A stretch of DNA of 64,000 bases from Myxococcus xanthus (GTDB lineage: Bacteria > Myxococcota > Myxococcia > Myxococcales > Myxococcaceae). The DNA lies in contig NZ_FNOH01000020.1 of NCBI RefSeq assembly GCF_900106535.1, forward strand, positions 23,535 through 87,534, in the 5' to 3' direction. The position numbers and the translations under genes were made by a program. Shown piece by piece: positions 7,292 to 15,388 of this stretch. The stretch's first letter is position 1; every line of letters begins with the position of its first letter. Under the pieces are notes generated by a model. The model saw nothing but the letters and a program-made list of their open reading frames with translations. It was not told the origin of the DNA and searched no databases.

Positions 7292-10200
7292 TTGTCCGAG
7301 CTCCGCCACACGCTGCTCTTCGTCGACGACGAGGCCGACGTCCTGGACATCCTCACGCGGATGTTCCAGCGCCGGTACCGCGTCCTCACGGCCCGAAGCG
7401 GTTCCGCCGCGCTGGAAATCCTGAGAAAGGAGCCGGTGGACGTCCTCATCACCGACCAGCGGATGCCCGAGATGACGGGCATCGAGCTGGTGGCCACCGC
7501 GCGCGCGGAGGGCTTCGACGTCACCGCGCTGCTGCTCACGGGATACACCCACCCGGACGACATCATCGCGGCCATCAACCAGGGGCAGGTGTACCGGTAC
7601 ATCACCAAGCCCTGGGATGTGAACGACCTGCTCATCACCGTGAAGAACGCGGTGGAGTACACGCAGCTGCGCAAGGACAAGGAGCGGCTGATCCGTCAGC
7701 TCCACCAGCGCGTGGAGGCGCTCTTCGTCCTGTACGAGGTCAGCCGCGCCAGCGCGAATGATCCGGCCAGCTACGACAACATCATCGACCGCGTGCTCAT
7801 TGCCGTGGCGCGCGTGCTGCCGTACGACTGCGGCGCGGCGCTCATCGCACCGGACGAGGCGCGCAGCGCGACGCTGCGGCTGCGCTGTCAGGGCATGGTG
7901 GGGGAGAAGGCGCTGCTGGGCGTGAAGGAGTCCATGCTCGGTGCGTACCGCAAGAGCAGCGGCCTCCTGCTGCCCGAGGACCGCGTCATCACCCGCGTGG
8001 CGGGCACCACCACCCAGGACGCGGCGGCGCCGTCGGTGTACCCCAGCCAGCTCACGGTGAACCTGGTCGCGGGTGGGCGCCCGGTGGGCATGCTGTCGCT
8101 GTTCAGCCAGAAGCCGGACGCCTTCTCCGAGGACGACGGCGTGTTGCTGGACGTGCTCGCCAACCAGACGGCGGACGCCATCCAGTCCCTGCGCTCGGCG
8201 GAGGAGGAAGCCCGCCACCGCATGGAGCGGATGGTGGAGTCCATGGCCGACGGCGTGGTCCTCACCGACGAGAAGAACGACATCGTGGTGATGAACCCGG
8301 CGGCGCGGCGGCTGCTACACGCGGGGGAGAACCCCGAGGAGCAGACGACGCGGCTGATGGAGGAGCGCCTGGGCTTCCAGCCCTTCCACCTGGTGCGCGG
8401 TTGGGAGTACGGGGGCGGGCAGGTGCTGCGCGAGGAGGTGAAGCTCTTCGACCGGCACGTCCAGACGACGGTGACGCCGGTGACGGACGCGCGGAACACG
8501 TTGCGTGGCGTGTGCGTGGTGCTGCGCGACATCACCGAGCAGAAGCGACTGGAGGAGCGCAAGGACGAGTTCGTCTCCATGGTGAGCCACGAGCTGCGCA
8601 CGCCGCTGACGTCCATCTCCGGCGCGCTGGACCTGGTGCTCAACTTCATGGCCGGCGACATCAACGAGCGGCAGCGCCGCTACCTGTCGCTGGCGCGGGA
8701 CTCCACGGAGAAGCTCAACGCCATCGTGGACGACCTGCTGGACCTGTCGAAGTTCGCCAAGGGCCGGCTGCGGATGAACTTCGAGGTGTCGTACCTCGAC
8801 GAGCTCGTCCAGCGCGTGGTGGAGAAGTACGGCCCGGCCTTCGGCGAGAAGCGCGTGCTGGTGAAGCCCGTGCTGCCGCGCCATCCGCTGCGCGTCCTGG
8901 CGGATCCGAACCGCTTGGACCAGGTGCTCAACAACCTGCTCAACAACGCGGTGAAGTTCACCCCGGAGGGCGGGGAGGTGCGGGTGGAGATCCACGCCAC
9001 CTCCAGCCTGCCGGGCTACGTGGTGGTGTCCTGCTGGAACAGCGGAGACCCCATCTCGGAGGAGAGCCTGGAGCGCATCTTCGACCGCTTCGAACAGGCG
9101 CGCACCAAGGCCAACCGCACCGTGCGAGGCACCGGCCTGGGGCTGGCCATCTGCCGCAACATCGTGGAGGCCCACGGAGGCCGCATCTGGTGCGAGCCGT
9201 GTACGGACGGCGTGCGCTTCATGGTGGTGCTGCCCACCGAGCCGCCGCCGGAGCTGCGCCGGGGAGACGACGTGGCGGACGCCATCCAGCTCCCGCGCCG
9301 GCAGGAGAGCCGCGGCCGGGTGCTCATCATTGATGGCGAGCCCGAGGTGGCCTTCATCGCGAAGGCGCTGATGACCGGGCGTGGCTACGACGTGCGGCTG
9401 GCCTTCGACGCGGAAGACGGCCTGGCCGCCGCGCGCCGGTATGCCCCCGACACGGTGATGGTGTCCGTGCGCCTGCCGGACGTGGACGGGCTGCGGCTGG
9501 CGGAAATCCTCCGGCACGACCCGGAGACGCGCCGTGCGCCGCTGCTGGTGTCCTCCGCCTTCGACGAGCGTCAGCGCGCCTTCCGCGCGGGCGCGGATGC
9601 CTTCCTGGTGCGCCCGTTGGCGCCGGACAAGCTGCTGGCCACGGTGGACTCGTTGGTGCGCGGCCGCCAGGGCCCGGCGCACGGCCGCGTGCTGGTGGTG
9701 GACGACGATGCGAAGATTGCCGCCATCTGCCGCGAGGTGCTGGAGAACATCGGCTTCGACGTGGCGCTGGCGGGCTCCATCGAGGAGGGGCGCCGCTCCC
9801 TGCGCGAGCGCCGGCCGGACGTCGTGCTGCTGGACGTGACGCTGCCGGACGGCGACGGCTTCGTCTTCCTGGAGGAGATCAAGGCGGAGAGCGCCGGTGG
9901 TCACATCTCCGTCATCTTCATCTCCGCCCGCGCGGAGACGTCCTCCAAGGTGCGCGCGCTCAAGCTGGGCGGTGACGACTACCTCACCAAGCCCTTCGAC
10001 GCGCTGGAGCTAGGGGCGCGCGTGGAGAGCGTGATGCGGCGCAAGGAGCAGGAGCTGTCGGCCTCTCCCACCACGCAATTGCCGGGCTCCACCGCCATCG
10101 AGCGCGAGGTGCAGCGGCGCCTCTCCGCGCGCCGCCCCTTCGCCTTCTGCTACCTGGACCTGGACAACCTCAAGGCCTACAACGACTACTACGGCTTCGC

Positions 10201-10621
10201 GAAGGCGGACGGCGTGGTGCGCCAGACGGGCGACTTGATGCGTGAGGTGTTCGCGCAGGACGGCGCGCCCGGTGACTTCCTGGGCCACGTGGCCGGTGAC
10301 GACTTCGTCTTCATCACCTCGCCGGAGTCGGTGGACCGCATCTGCCAGAAGGCCATTGAGACGTTCGACCGCATCATCCCGCTTTATTACGACCGGCAGG
10401 ACCGGGAGCGCGGCCACATCGAGGCGGAGGACCGCTACGGGGAGAAGCGGCAGTTCCCCATCATGAGCGTGTCCGTGGTGGCGGTGATGACGGACGGAAC
10501 GCAGGACCACGCGGAGTTGGCGCGGCGCGCCGCGGACATGAAGAAGCGCGCCAAGGCGATTGCGGGCTCTGTCTTCCTGCGCAGTGACCAGGAGCGGGTG
10601 GTACGCTCCGTGGCCGGATGA
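7292..10621 (+). CDS. Multi-receiver hybrid histidine kinase with degenerate GGDEF domain
   Basis: 1,109 residues with no membrane segment. Order: receiver 1 (residues about 6-120, phospho-acceptor Asp55); GAF-like domain (about 145-300); PAS (about 310-418); histidine-kinase core with His433 in SHELRTPLT and ATPase boxes through GTGLGLAI (about 612-619); receiver 2 (about 676-790); receiver 3 (about 798-915, Asp848); GGDEF-like domain (about 935-1105). Receiver 2 has Ser725 instead of the acceptor Asp and Arg instead of the conserved Lys (LVRPLAP), so it is a pseudo-receiver. The GGDEF motif reads AGDDF, so cyclase activity is doubtful. TTG at 7292 is the only available start. The next kinase overlaps its stop (ATGA). 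Confidence 0.92.
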   Translation: MSELRHTLLFVDDEADVLDILTRMFQRRYRVLTARSGSAALEILRKEPVDVLITDQRMPEMTGIELVATARAEGFDVTALLLTGYTHPDDIIAAINQGQVYRYITKPWDVNDLLITVKNAVEYTQLRKDKERLIRQLHQRVEALFVLYEVSRASANDPASYDNIIDRVLIAVARVLPYDCGAALIAPDEARSATLRLRCQGMVGEKALLGVKESMLGAYRKSSGLLLPEDRVITRVAGTTTQDAAAPSVYPSQLTVNLVAGGRPVGMLSLFSQKPDAFSEDDGVLLDVLANQTADAIQSLRSAEEEARHRMERMVESMADGVVLTDEKNDIVVMNPAARRLLHAGENPEEQTTRLMEERLGFQPFHLVRGWEYGGGQVLREEVKLFDRHVQTTVTPVTDARNTLRGVCVVLRDITEQKRLEERKDEFVSMVSHELRTPLTSISGALDLVLNFMAGDINERQRRYLSLARDSTEKLNAIVDDLLDLSKFAKGRLRMNFEVSYLDELVQRVVEKYGPAFGEKRVLVKPVLPRHPLRVLADPNRLDQVLNNLLNNAVKFTPEGGEVRVEIHATSSLPGYVVVSCWNSGDPISEESLERIFDRFEQARTKANRTVRGTGLGLAICRNIVEAHGGRIWCEPCTDGVRFMVVLPTEPPPELRRGDDVADAIQLPRRQESRGRVLIIDGEPEVAFIAKALMTGRGYDVRLAFDAEDGLAAARRYAPDTVMVSVRLPDVDGLRLAEILRHDPETRRAPLLVSSAFDERQRAFRAGADAFLVRPLAPDKLLATVDSLVRGRQGPAHGRVLVVDDDAKIAAICREVLENIGFDVALAGSIEEGRRSLRERRPDVVLLDVTLPDGDGFVFLEEIKAESAGGHISVIFISARAETSSKVRALKLGGDDYLTKPFDALELGARVESVMRRKEQELSASPTTQLPGSTAIEREVQRRLSARRPFAFCYLDLDNLKAYNDYYGFAKADGVVRQTGDLMREVFAQDGAPGDFLGHVAGDDFVFITSPESVDRICQKAIETFDRIIPLYYDRQDRERGHIEAEDRYGEKRQFPIMSVSVVAVMTDGTQDHAELARRAADMKKRAKAIAGSVFLRSDQERVVRSVAG

Positions 10622-12465
10622 GGCTCTACCAGCAACTCGTCCTGTTCATGCTCGCCGCGACGGTGCTTCCCCTGGCCGCGGTCGGCTTCCTGTTGCTTTC
10701 GCGCGCAGAGGCCGAGCTGGCCGCCCGAATCGACGCGGAGCAGCGCGCGCAGGCGGTCGCCACCGCCGAGTCCGTGGGCGCCACCATGATGGAGGTGGTG
10801 GACGCGCTGGCCCGCTCGGCGGAGCTCATCGACTGGCAGGCCGCGAGCGACGCGGAGACGCAGGGCGCGCTGCGGCTGCTTTACGGCCAGTCTCCCGCGG
10901 TGAGCGCGGTGCTGAAGCTGGACGCGGAGGGCCGTCCACTGGGCGCGCCCGTCTTCCGTGCGCAGGCCATCGACGGGCACCCGGCCTTCTCTCTGGAGTC
11001 CCTGGACCGGCTGGTGCGCTCCATTCCCGTGCAGACGCTGCGAGGCGGCGGCAAGGGCCAGGCGGCGCTGGGCAGCGCGTACGTGCACTCGGACGAGGGG
11101 CGCTCGGCGGTCGCCGTGGCGGTGAAGCTGGCGGAAGGCGAGGGCGCGCCCTTCGCCGTCGCCGAGGTCGTGCTCCATCCGCTGGAGGCGGTGCTGCGCA
11201 GGCGCCTGGGCGAAGGGCTGGGCCGCATCGACCTGGTGGACGAGGAGCGGCGCGTGCTCGCCAGCACCGCGTCGGAGCGCCGGGGGCAGGCACTGGCGCC
11301 GGAGCTGAGCGCGCACCTGTTGGCCCCGGCGCTGCCGCTGACGGAGCTGGTGCGCAGCTTCCGCGTGGAGTCACCGGCCCGGCGGGTCAGCGTGGCGCGC
11401 GTGCCCCATGGCATGCGCTTCGACGTGCTGGTGGAAGTGGATGAGTCCACCGCGTTGGCGCCCGTGCACGGCATGCGGCGCACGGTGTTGCTGTCCATTG
11501 GCGCCACCTTCCTGGTGCTGCTCGGGCTGGGAGCCCTCTTCACGCGCCGCCTCAACGTGCGGCTGGCGGAGGTGGTGCGCGGCGCTGAGGCCTACGGGCG
11601 TGGCGAGCTGGACACGCGCTTGAAGGTCTCCGGCCAGGATGAACTGAGCGAGCTGGCCACCACCTTCAACCGCATGGGCGAGGAGCTGGAGGCGGCGCGT
11701 GCCCGGATGCTGCGCTGGAACGACGATTTGCGCGTTCGCGTGGAGGAGGCCACCGCGGACTTGAAGGCGGCCCAGGCGCAGTTGGTGGAGGCGCAGAAGC
11801 TGGCCGCGGTGGGGCAGCTCGGCGCGGGCGTGGCGCACGAAATCAACAACCCGCTGGCGGGCATCCTCGGCAACGTGCAGTTGCTGATGCTCGACCGAGG
11901 CGCCGCCGACCCGGACTTGGAGTCGCTGCGGAAAATCGAGCAGAGCGCCAAGCGCTGCAAGGAAATCACCCAGAACCTGCTGCGCTTCTCCCAGCAGCGC
12001 GAGCGCGCGGAGCTGCGGCCGGTGGACCTCAACGCGGTGGTGCGTGACGCGCTCAGCCTCACGGAGCACCAGCTTCGCGGCGATGGCGTGGCGCTCACCA
12101 GCGTGCTGGGAGACGGGCTCGCGCGAGTGCGTGCCGACCCGGGGCACTTGTCGCAGGTGGTGCTGGCGCTGGTGTCCAACGCGCGCACCGCGATGCTGAA
12201 TTCACCCGAGAAGCGGCTCACCCTGCGCACGGGCGAAGTCGGCGGCTTCGGCTTCCTGGAGGTGGAGGACACGGGGAAGGGGATTGCCCCCAACGTCCGC
12301 TCCCGCATCTTCGAGCCCTTCTTCACGACGAAGGACGTGTGGTCCAACGTGGGGTTGGGGCTCAGCGTGGCCTGGCGTGTGGTGACGGAAGCGGGCGGGA
12401 GCATCGAAGTCCGCTCGGAAGTCGAGCAGGGCAGTTGCTTCACCGTGAAGCTGCCGAAGGCGTGA
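10618..12465 (+). CDS. Membrane sensor histidine kinase with HAMP domain
   Basis: 615 residues. TM1 (about 6-28), an extracytoplasmic Cache-like sensor (about 30-285), TM2 (about 288-309), HAMP (about 310-362), a coiled coil, a HisKA domain with His407 in GVAHEINNPLAG, and an HATPase domain with DTGKGI and NVGLGLSV boxes near the end. The ATG overlaps the stop of the hybrid kinase by four bases (ATGA), so the two are translationally coupled and probably act in one pathway; the soluble hybrid kinase, with active receivers, could receive phosphate from it. The ligand is unknown. Confidence 0.93.
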   Translation: MRLYQQLVLFMLAATVLPLAAVGFLLLSRAEAELAARIDAEQRAQAVATAESVGATMMEVVDALARSAELIDWQAASDAETQGALRLLYGQSPAVSAVLKLDAEGRPLGAPVFRAQAIDGHPAFSLESLDRLVRSIPVQTLRGGGKGQAALGSAYVHSDEGRSAVAVAVKLAEGEGAPFAVAEVVLHPLEAVLRRRLGEGLGRIDLVDEERRVLASTASERRGQALAPELSAHLLAPALPLTELVRSFRVESPARRVSVARVPHGMRFDVLVEVDESTALAPVHGMRRTVLLSIGATFLVLLGLGALFTRRLNVRLAEVVRGAEAYGRGELDTRLKVSGQDELSELATTFNRMGEELEAARARMLRWNDDLRVRVEEATADLKAAQAQLVEAQKLAAVGQLGAGVAHEINNPLAGILGNVQLLMLDRGAADPDLESLRKIEQSAKRCKEITQNLLRFSQQRERAELRPVDLNAVVRDALSLTEHQLRGDGVALTSVLGDGLARVRADPGHLSQVVLALVSNARTAMLNSPEKRLTLRTGEVGGFGFLEVEDTGKGIAPNVRSRIFEPFFTTKDVWSNVGLGLSVAWRVVTEAGGSIEVRSEVEQGSCFTVKLPKA

Positions 12466-12481
12466 GGCCCCTTGGGGGGCC
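12466..12481 (+). terminator. Short GC hairpin after the sensor kinase
   Basis: GGCCCC (12466-12471) pairs with GGGGCC (12476-12481) directly after the stop codon. It is short and lacks a T-run; it may only attenuate reading into the FecR-like gene. Confidence 0.3.
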
Positions 12482-12504
12482 TGTGATAGCTAACGAGGCT
12501 GCCC

Positions 12505-13467
12505 ATGGCTGATTCCCGCCCATCGCGCCGTCAGGCGCCTTTCTTCATTGGCCTCGTGCTGATTCTCGCGGCGTTGCCAGTGGGGTGGTTCGTCTTCCTG
12601 CGCCCGCCACCTCCGCCGCCACTTCCTCCCGCCGCGCCGCCCGTCGTCGAGGCGCCCGTGGCGCAGAAGCCGCTGGTGCTGGAGCTCACGCAGGTGTCCG
12701 GCAAGGTGGAGGTGCAGAACACGGACGGCTCATGGCGCGAGGCCACGGTGGGCATGGCGCTGCGCCGGGATGAGCGCGTGCGCACCGATGACGGTTCGTA
12801 CGCCATGCTGATTGGCGGCGAGGCGGTGGAAGTGCACATGGACCCGGGCACGGAGATTTCCGTGGACGAGCTGACCGAGTCGCTGTCCCGCATCCTTCTC
12901 TCGCGCGGTATGGCCACCGCCGTCGTGCGGCCGGGGCAGCGTCACACCTTCGAGGTGAAGGCGGCGAACGCGGATGCCAAGGCCACGTTGCAGCAGGCCG
13001 GTGCCTTCACCATGAGCAACAACGGCGACGGCACCGTGGCGGTGGGGACGCGTGAAGGCGAGGTGACGCTGCTCGGTCAGGGCAAGGTCGTCATCGTCCG
13101 CGCGGGACAGCAGGCCGTCGTCCGTCCGGGGCAGGCGCCGTCGGAGCCGTCACCCATCCCCACCAGTCTCCTGCTCAAGGTGGACTGGCCCACCGAGCGC
13201 ACCCGCCGCGAGCGTGAGCTGGTCGTTCGCGGGCAGACGTCACCGGGCAGCCGCGTGGAGGTGGATGGCGTCAGCGCCAAATCCGATGCAGAGGGAAACT
13301 TCCAGCGAAAGGTGGTTCTTCGCGAAGGCCGTAACACCGTCGATGTCCAGGCCTATGGCGTGGGGCGGACGCAACAGAAGGACACCAAGGACGTGGTCGT
13401 CGACACCACGCCGCCGCCGCTCAAGACGGATACCGAGAACATCTGGAATCAGCCGCGCGACGACTGA
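12505..13467 (+). CDS. FecR-domain membrane-anchored protein
   Basis: 320 residues. An N-terminal membrane anchor (about 12-31) is followed by a proline-rich stretch, then a FecR-like domain (about 55-210) with the typical pattern LTQVSGKVEVQ and VGTREGEVTLLGQGKVVIV, and a C-terminal Ig-like/carboxypeptidase-like fold (about 220-300) with GQTSPGSRVEVDGV. FecR domains sense or relay envelope signals in TonB and sigma-factor systems, but no sigma factor or TonB receptor is adjacent, so the role is open. The ATG at 12505 gives the expected anchor. A hairpin and a new promoter follow it. Confidence 0.8.
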   Translation: MADSRPSRRQAPFFIGLVLILAALPVGWFVFLRPPPPPPLPPAAPPVVEAPVAQKPLVLELTQVSGKVEVQNTDGSWREATVGMALRRDERVRTDDGSYAMLIGGEAVEVHMDPGTEISVDELTESLSRILLSRGMATAVVRPGQRHTFEVKAANADAKATLQQAGAFTMSNNGDGTVAVGTREGEVTLLGQGKVVIVRAGQQAVVRPGQAPSEPSPIPTSLLLKVDWPTERTRRERELVVRGQTSPGSRVEVDGVSAKSDAEGNFQRKVVLREGRNTVDVQAYGVGRTQQKDTKDVVVDTTPPPLKTDTENIWNQPRDD

Positions 13468-13474
13468 ACCAGCA

Positions 13475-13512
13475 GCCGTGGGTGCGAGCGGGTGTTCGCC
13501 TTGACCCACGGC
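13475..13512 (+). terminator. Hairpin after the FecR-like gene
   Basis: A 9-bp perfect inverted repeat, GCCGTGGGT (13475-13483) and ACCCACGGC (13504-13512), with an inner GCGA/TCGC stem, starts 8 bases after the stop. It has no clear T-run. Its right arm overlaps the -35 of the next promoter. Confidence 0.5.
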
Positions 13513-13530
13513 GAGTGGGCTCCCTACACT
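13501..13530 (+). promoter_or_regulatory. Sigma-70-type promoter candidate for the riboswitch operon
   Basis: TTGACC (13501-13506) and TACACT (13525-13530) with an 18-bp spacer resemble a housekeeping promoter. The predicted start, near 13537, lies just before the riboswitch aptamer, which supports the assignment. The -35 overlaps the right arm of the upstream hairpin. Confidence 0.5.
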
Positions 13531-13544
13531 TCGGGGAGGAGTCA

Positions 13545-13649
13545 TTCCTGTTCAAGGGCAATCCCGGGCGAAAGCCCCGGTGCGCAAAGCCGCGGGGCCT
13601 GAAGTCCGGCCGGCCGTGACCGCCGTGGGAAGTCAGCACCGGACAGGTT
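13545..13649 (+). promoter_or_regulatory. Cyclic-di-GMP-I (GEMM-I type) riboswitch
   Basis: The 5' half matches the GEMM-I core: GGGCAATCC (13556-13564), a stem closed by a GAAA tetraloop (13570-13573), then GCGCAAAGCC (13582-13591). The closing stem is CCTGT (13547-13551) with ACAGG (13643-13647). A long second hairpin (about 13590-13640) follows, ending in AGTCAGCACCGG, which is a divergent form of the usual 3' core. It sits 65 bp before the ATG of the first gene of a four-gene surface-protein locus. c-di-GMP control of that locus is inferred; whether it acts on transcription or translation cannot be told. Confidence 0.75.
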
Positions 13650-13714
13650 CCGGGCCCACTGCGCCTTGGGCGGGCATGGGTCTTCATTTCGGAACCCCCG
13701 GGAGGTCCTATCCG

Positions 13715-15376
13715 ATGCTGCGGACACTGGCCCTGAGTTGCTGCCTGTTTTCCCCGCTCGTCTTCGCCTCCACACCGGAGCTCCGCACCCTGACGGGCAC
13801 CCTGCACGTGGTGGCCGGCGGCCCGGGTGACCAGACGGACCCGCACGTCAGCGGACCGCTGGTGGCCTATACGAACGAGTCCCGTGGCACGAGCGAGATT
13901 CGCTACCACGACCTGCGGACCTCCGCGGATGCGGCCATCCCCAATGGGGGCGCGTTCGACTTCGTGTCGGACATCTCGGACGGCACCATCGTCTTCACGC
14001 GCGTGAGTACTTCGAGCGCCATCTACACGTTCGACGTGGCCGTGGACGCGGCACCGCGGGAGCTGGCTCCGGAGGCGGGCAGTAGCCGGCGCTCCGCGGT
14101 GATTGGCGGCCGCACGGTGGCGTGGCAGGACTTCGGCTACACCGGCGTGACGTCGCAGCCGGAGATTGCCGTGTATGACCTGGACCAGGGCACGCTCACC
14201 CGGCTCACGGATGACACGTTCCAGGACCGTGCGCCCGCGGTGTCGCCGGATGGCTCGACGGTGGTCTGGGCCAAGTGCGACGAGCAGGGCCTGCGTTGCG
14301 ACATCTGGCAGGCGCGGCGAGGCGCCTACGGATTCAGCTCACAGGCGCTGACGGGCAGCGAGGGCGAGGAGTCGCAGCCGGACACCAACGGGGACATCGC
14401 CGTCTACGCCAGCACGCGGACCCTGGATGGCGTGACGGACCGGGACATCTACTGGAAGCCCCTGAACGGCGGCACGGAGCAGCGGCTGGCGCTGCCGGGC
14501 ATGGACGCGAATCCCAGCATCAGCGGCTCGCTGATTGCCTTCGAACGCAGGGACCCGGTGAGGAACGACTTCGACATCGTGCTCTACGACTTGAGCACCG
14601 AGACGCTCTACGCCATCACCGAGACGCCGGAGAACGAGAGCCTCACCGACCTGAGCGTGGACGCGGACGGCACGGTGCGCGTGGTGTGGACCGTTTCGGA
14701 GAACGGCGACTTCAACGTCCATGCCTTCACCTTCAAGTTGGATGATGAGCCCGGGTGCAAGCTCGCGGCGGTGGACACGCCGTCCCCCGAGGCGGTCTGC
14801 GCGCGGCCCGGTACCTGGCCGCTGCTCGCGGCGCTGGAAGTGGCGCGCACCAGTGGTCAGCCCAACGGCGTGGCGCTCGGGTTCGCGGGCACGGGTGAGG
14901 GCGTGTTGTGCGTGGACAACGGCTACAACGGCGAGGACTCCACCGCGGGCTGGGTGTGGATCAACGGCCGCGAGCTGGTGGACCCGTCTCGCTTCAAGCA
15001 GGGTGTTCCGCTGGTGGCCACGCGCGCGCCGCTGGATGGGCACAACTCGCTGGCGGCGCTCATCTCCGGCAAGCCCGGCAGTGCCTTCCGGCTGCGCGTC
15101 TATGGTCCCCCCGCCGTGTGTCAGCCCGTGGCGGATACCTCCACGGGAGCCCGCGTCATTCCGGGGCGTGCGCTGAAGGCGGTGTCATCTTCGTCCTCGG
15201 CGGTGTCGCCGGCGACCTTCGTGCCCGAAGGGCCGGTGCATGACACAGCGCTTCGGGGCTGTAGCACGGGCGGCGGGCCGTTGACGCTTTCCGGGGTGAT
15301 CCTGTTGCTGGCGTGTTGGCTGCGTCCGAGCGCGCGGATGCGGAAGGCGCTTCGGCACAGCCACCGCGCCCTGTAG
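13715..15376 (+). CDS. Exported beta-propeller (TolB-like) protein with C-terminal anchor
   Basis: 553 residues from the ATG at 13715, preceded by GGGAGG ten bases upstream; longer readings of the frame run into the riboswitch. A signal peptide ends near FAST. Residues about 30-370 carry repeated TolB/WD40-like blades, for example QDRAPAVSPDGSTVVWAKCD and QPDTNGDIAVYASTRT. The C-terminus has Arg-Gly-Cys-Ser, a hydrophobic segment (LSGVILLLACWL) and a basic tail, resembling a MYXO-CTERM sorting signal. It is the first gene behind the c-di-GMP riboswitch. It probably displays a binding or scaffold propeller on the surface; the ligand is unknown. Confidence 0.8.
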   Translation: MLRTLALSCCLFSPLVFASTPELRTLTGTLHVVAGGPGDQTDPHVSGPLVAYTNESRGTSEIRYHDLRTSADAAIPNGGAFDFVSDISDGTIVFTRVSTSSAIYTFDVAVDAAPRELAPEAGSSRRSAVIGGRTVAWQDFGYTGVTSQPEIAVYDLDQGTLTRLTDDTFQDRAPAVSPDGSTVVWAKCDEQGLRCDIWQARRGAYGFSSQALTGSEGEESQPDTNGDIAVYASTRTLDGVTDRDIYWKPLNGGTEQRLALPGMDANPSISGSLIAFERRDPVRNDFDIVLYDLSTETLYAITETPENESLTDLSVDADGTVRVVWTVSENGDFNVHAFTFKLDDEPGCKLAAVDTPSPEAVCARPGTWPLLAALEVARTSGQPNGVALGFAGTGEGVLCVDNGYNGEDSTAGWVWINGRELVDPSRFKQGVPLVATRAPLDGHNSLAALISGKPGSAFRLRVYGPPAVCQPVADTSTGARVIPGRALKAVSSSSSAVSPATFVPEGPVHDTALRGCSTGGGPLTLSGVILLLACWLRPSARMRKALRHSHRAL

Positions 15377-15388
15377 ACTGACGCGGCC

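Noticed and set aside
7096..7680. N-terminal extension of LexA
   Set aside because: Frame is open, but the LexA fold starts at 7095 and the SOS box lies in the extension.
13545..13649. Cobalamin riboswitch
   Set aside because: No B12 box; the GGGCAATCC-GAAA-GCGCAAAGCC core fits the c-di-GMP-I aptamer better.
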